Source: Actinoplanes sp. SE50/110 (lineage in GTDB: Bacteria; Actinomycetota; Actinomycetes; Mycobacteriales; Micromonosporaceae). From it: a DNA stretch of 64,000 bases. Where the stretch lies: assembly GCF_900119315.1 (NCBI RefSeq), contig NZ_LT827010.1, positions 7,868,001-7,932,000 on the forward strand, given 5' to 3'. Made by a program: the position numbers and the translations under genes. Positions 61,424 through 64,000 of the stretch are shown one piece after another. The notes beneath the pieces were generated by a model. That model was given only the letters and a program-made list of their open reading frames with translations. It searched no databases and was not told the DNA's origin. Position 1 is the stretch's first letter. Every line of letters begins with the position of its first letter.

Positions 61424-64000
61424 GTGCGAGAGGTGCTTGAGAATTTCGGTCCGGCCACCAGGGCGTGGTTCACGGCCGCGTTCGCCGCGCCCACCGCTGC
61501 CCAGGACGGCGCGTGGCGGGCGATCGGCGCCGGGCGGCACGCGCTCGTGGTCGCGCCCACCGGCTCCGGCAAGACGCTGGCCGCGTTCCTCTGGTCACTC
61601 GACCGGCTGGCCCGGGAGCCGGTGCCCGAGCAGGTGCGGCGTCGCTGCCGGGTGCTCTACGTCAGCCCGCTCAAGGCGCTGGCGGTCGACGTCGAGCGCA
61701 ACCTGCGGGCGCCGCTCACCGGCATCCGGCAGGCGGCCGGCCGGCTCGGGCTGCCCCCGCCGGAGATCACCGTCGGGATGCGGACCGGGGACACGCCCGC
61801 CGACGAGCGGCGCGGCTTCGCCCGTACGCCACCGGACATCCTGATCACCACACCCGAGTCGCTGTTCCTGCTGCTCACCTCGGCCGCCCGGGAGTCCCTG
61901 CGCGGCGTCGAAACGGTGATCATCGACGAGGTGCACGCGGTCGCGGCCACCAAGCGCGGGGCGCACCTGGCCCTCTCCCTGGAACGGCTCGACGCGCTGC
62001 TGGACCGGCCCGCGCAGCGGATCGGGCTGTCCGCGACGGTGCGCCCGATCGAGGAGACCGCGCGGTTCCTCGGCGGCCCGCAGCACGTGGAGATCGTCCG
62101 GCCGCCCAGCACCAAGACCATCGACGTCACCGTCCAGGTGCCGGTCGAGGACATGACCCGGCTGGACGAGTCACCCGCGGGCGACGACCTCGACGGCGGG
62201 CGGCACACGCCGTCGATCTGGCCGGCGGTCGAGGAGCGGGTGCTCGACCTGATCGAGGGGCACCGGTCGACGATCGTCTTCACCAACTCCCGGCGCGGGG
62301 CGGAGCGGTTGTGCGCGCGGCTCAACGAGCTCTCGGCGGAGCGGGTGGAGCTGGCGCGGCTCGGCGAGCAGGCGGCCGAGCACGGTGAGGTCCCGTGGCG
62401 CGGCGGGTCCGGAGACCCCGTGGGGCCGCCGGGAGCAGCGCCGCAGGCACGGCTCGACGGACCCACGGCGGGGGCGAAGGCTGGGCTCGACGAACTCGGG
62501 GCAGGCCCGCCGGCGGGACTCGACGAACTCGGGACGGGACTACCGGCAGGACTCGACGAACTCGGGACGGGACTACCGGCAGGACTCGACGAACTCGGGA
62601 CAGGACTACCGGCAGGACTCGACGAACTCGGGGCGGGGCCGTCGGCGGACTCGCTGGGCTCGGGGATGCCGATGGGGCGCGGCGGGGGGAGGTTCCGGCG
62701 TACCGGGAAAGCAACAAGCGGGACCGGCAACGGCCCGGCGCCGGGGGGAAGGCCGGGCGGAAAGCCCGCCGGTTTCCGGGGCAACGGCGCCGCCGGGATG
62801 CCCGCAGCGGTGATGGCGCAGGCCGGAGCGACCCTCGGGGCGGCACCCGTCGTCGCCCGGGCGCATCACGGCAGCGTTTCGCGGGAGGAACGCAAGCAGA
62901 TCGAGGAGGCGCTGAAATCCGGGCGGCTCCCCGCCGTCGTCGCCACCTCCAGCCTGGAGCTGGGCATCGACATGGGCGCGGTCGACCTGGTGGTGCAGAT
63001 CGAGGCGCCGCCGACCGTCGCGGCCGGGCTGCAGCGCATCGGCCGGGCCGGGCACCAGGTCGGGGCCGTCTCGCGCGGGGTGGTCTTTCCCAAGCATCGC
63101 GGTGACCTGCTGTCCTGCGCCGTGGTGGCGGAACGGATGAGTGAGGGGGCGATCGAGGAGCTGCGCTATCCGCGCAATCCGCTCGACGTGCTCGCCCAGC
63201 AGATCGTCGCCATGGTGGCGCTCGATGCCTGGCCGGTGGACGAGCTGGCCGCACTGATCCGGCGGGCCGCGCCGTTCGCCGAGCTGCCCGAGTCGGCGCT
63301 GCACGCGGTCCTCGACATGCTGTCCGGGCGGTACCCGTCGACCGCCTTCGCCGAATTGCGCCCGCGGCTCGTCTGGGACCGGGGCACCGACCTGCTCACC
63401 GGTCGCCCCGGTGCGCAGCGGCTCGCCGTGACCAGCGGAGGCACCATCCCGGACCGGGGCATGTTCGGCGTCTTCCTGGCCGGCTCGGAGAAAGCCTCCC
63501 GGGTCGGCGAGCTCGACGAGGAGATGGTGTACGAGTCCCGGGTCGGCGACGTCTTCCTGCTCGGTTCCACCTCGTGGCGGATCGAGGACATCACCCCGGA
63601 CCGGGTGCTGGTCTCCCCGGCGCCCGGCGCCCCGGCCCGGATGCCGTTCTGGAAAGGGGACTCCCCCGGCCGGCCGATCGAGCTGGGCCGGGCGATCGGT
63701 GCGCGGCTGCGGGCGCTGGTCAAGGCCGGTGACGAGCGCGCCACCACCGCGCTGCGCGAGTCCGGGCTGGACGAGTGGGCCGCCGGCAACCTGGTGAACT
63801 ACCTGCGCGAGCAGCGCGAGTCGACCCGGCACCTGCCCGACGACCGGACGATCGTCGTCGAACGTTTCCGCGACGAGCTGGGCGACTGGCGGATGACCGT
63901 GCACTGCGTGCTGGGCGCCCGGGTGAACGCGCCGTGGGCCCTGGCGATCGGCCGGCGGCTCGGTGAACGGTTCGGCGTCGACGGGCAGGTGATGCCCTCC
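61424..64000 (+). CDS. lhr: Lhr-type ATP-dependent DNA helicase (3' part outside window)
   Basis: The frame stays open to the window end: 859 codons of a protein usually near 1500 residues. It has Walker A VVAPTGSGKTLAAFLW, motif YVSPLKALAVDVERNL, DEAH-like box VIIDEVHAV, GLSATVRP, TIVFTNSRRGAERL, ARAHHGSVSREERKQIEEALKSG, and motif VI QRIGRAGHQ. The WH and later Lhr-specific domains follow. A variable insert of about 145 residues between the two RecA folds contains five copies of an 11-residue repeat. Start is GTG at 61424 with GGGGAGG nine bases away. Lhr is a 3'-5' repair helicase induced by mitomycin C in mycobacteria. Confidence 0.93.
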   Translation, partial: MREVLENFGPATRAWFTAAFAAPTAAQDGAWRAIGAGRHALVVAPTGSGKTLAAFLWSLDRLAREPVPEQVRRRCRVLYVSPLKALAVDVERNLRAPLTGIRQAAGRLGLPPPEITVGMRTGDTPADERRGFARTPPDILITTPESLFLLLTSAARESLRGVETVIIDEVHAVAATKRGAHLALSLERLDALLDRPAQRIGLSATVRPIEETARFLGGPQHVEIVRPPSTKTIDVTVQVPVEDMTRLDESPAGDDLDGGRHTPSIWPAVEERVLDLIEGHRSTIVFTNSRRGAERLCARLNELSAERVELARLGEQAAEHGEVPWRGGSGDPVGPPGAAPQARLDGPTAGAKAGLDELGAGPPAGLDELGTGLPAGLDELGTGLPAGLDELGTGLPAGLDELGAGPSADSLGSGMPMGRGGGRFRRTGKATSGTGNGPAPGGRPGGKPAGFRGNGAAGMPAAVMAQAGATLGAAPVVARAHHGSVSREERKQIEEALKSGRLPAVVATSSLELGIDMGAVDLVVQIEAPPTVAAGLQRIGRAGHQVGAVSRGVVFPKHRGDLLSCAVVAERMSEGAIEELRYPRNPLDVLAQQIVAMVALDAWPVDELAALIRRAAPFAELPESALHAVLDMLSGRYPSTAFAELRPRLVWDRGTDLLTGRPGAQRLAVTSGGTIPDRGMFGVFLAGSEKASRVGELDEEMVYESRVGDVFLLGSTSWRIEDITPDRVLVSPAPGAPARMPFWKGDSPGRPIELGRAIGARLRALVKAGDERATTALRESGLDEWAAGNLVNYLREQRESTRHLPDDRTIVVERFRDELGDWRMTVHCVLGARVNAPWALAIGRRLGERFGVDGQVMPS
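62486..62650 (+). repeat. 33-bp in-frame tandem repeat inside lhr
   Basis: Copies starting CTCGACGAACTCGGG occur at 62486, 62519, 62552, 62585 and 62618, exactly 33 bases apart, encoding LDELGTGLPAG-type units. The middle three are nearly identical. Confidence 0.92.

Overview
This window comes from a high-GC (about 70%) actinobacterium. The most likely source is Actinoplanes or a close relative in the Micromonosporaceae. Three things point there: a full chemotaxis operon (motile actinomycetes with such clusters are typical of that family), the conserved actinobacterial neighbourhood recA-recX-miaB-miaA-dapF-hflX-lexA-nrdR-nrdJ, and heavy use of GTG and TTG starts. The genus is an inference from gene content, not from a marker gene.

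Region by region: (1) 1-10.2 kb holds one tightly coupled minus-strand chemotaxis operon. In transcription order it reads: soluble MCP with two signalling tips, triple-CheW protein, CheB, HEAT-repeat protein, CheR, response regulator, CheA, STAS-like protein, CheY-like regulator, second soluble MCP-like protein that runs off the window start. (2) 10.4-22.5 kb holds housekeeping and accessory genes: dtd, spo0M, a SigB-like sigma factor, a Pat-type lysine acetyltransferase beside an AcuC deacetylase, a DtxR/IdeR regulator, a lipoprotein, a putative self-regulated HTH gene with an alpha/beta hydrolase, and an MFS transporter. (3) 22.6-27.6 kb holds nrdJ-nrdR, with a likely pair of NrdR boxes, and lexA, with a 46-residue membrane protein divergent from it. 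(4) 27.6-35.9 kb holds a beta-propeller membrane protein, hflX, malic enzyme, dapF, miaA and a DUF349 protein. (5) 36.0-38.4 kb holds an unusual two-gene unit: a membrane TrkA-N/RyR protein followed by a SLOG-like nucleotide-binding protein. (6) 38.5-43.9 kb holds a threonine-dehydratase-like enzyme with a divergent LysR, a SigE-family sigma factor with a membrane partner, and miaB. (7) 44.0-49.3 kb holds a gluABCD-type amino-acid ABC transporter and RNase Y. (8) 51.2-55.0 kb holds recX, recA with two likely promoters, a DUF3046 gene and a UdgX-like uracil-DNA glycosylase. (9) 55.5-64 kb holds a MocR regulator divergent from a flavin-oxidase/GNAT fusion, a LysE exporter, a membrane Ser/Thr kinase and the start of lhr.

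Two threads tie the window together. The first is DNA damage and nucleotide supply: lexA, recA, recX, lhr, udgX, nrdR and nrdJ are all here, with LexA-like, NrdR-like and PafBC-type promoter sequences visible upstream of several of them. The second is a repeated pattern of short GC-rich tandem repeats (24-49 bp units). They lie just downstream of genes or inside the variable segments of recX, lhr and the beta-propeller protein.

No tRNA, rRNA, CRISPR array, insertion sequence or prophage was recognised. All coordinates of start codons other than clear Shine-Dalgarno (SD)/ATG cases are best choices from SD spacing.
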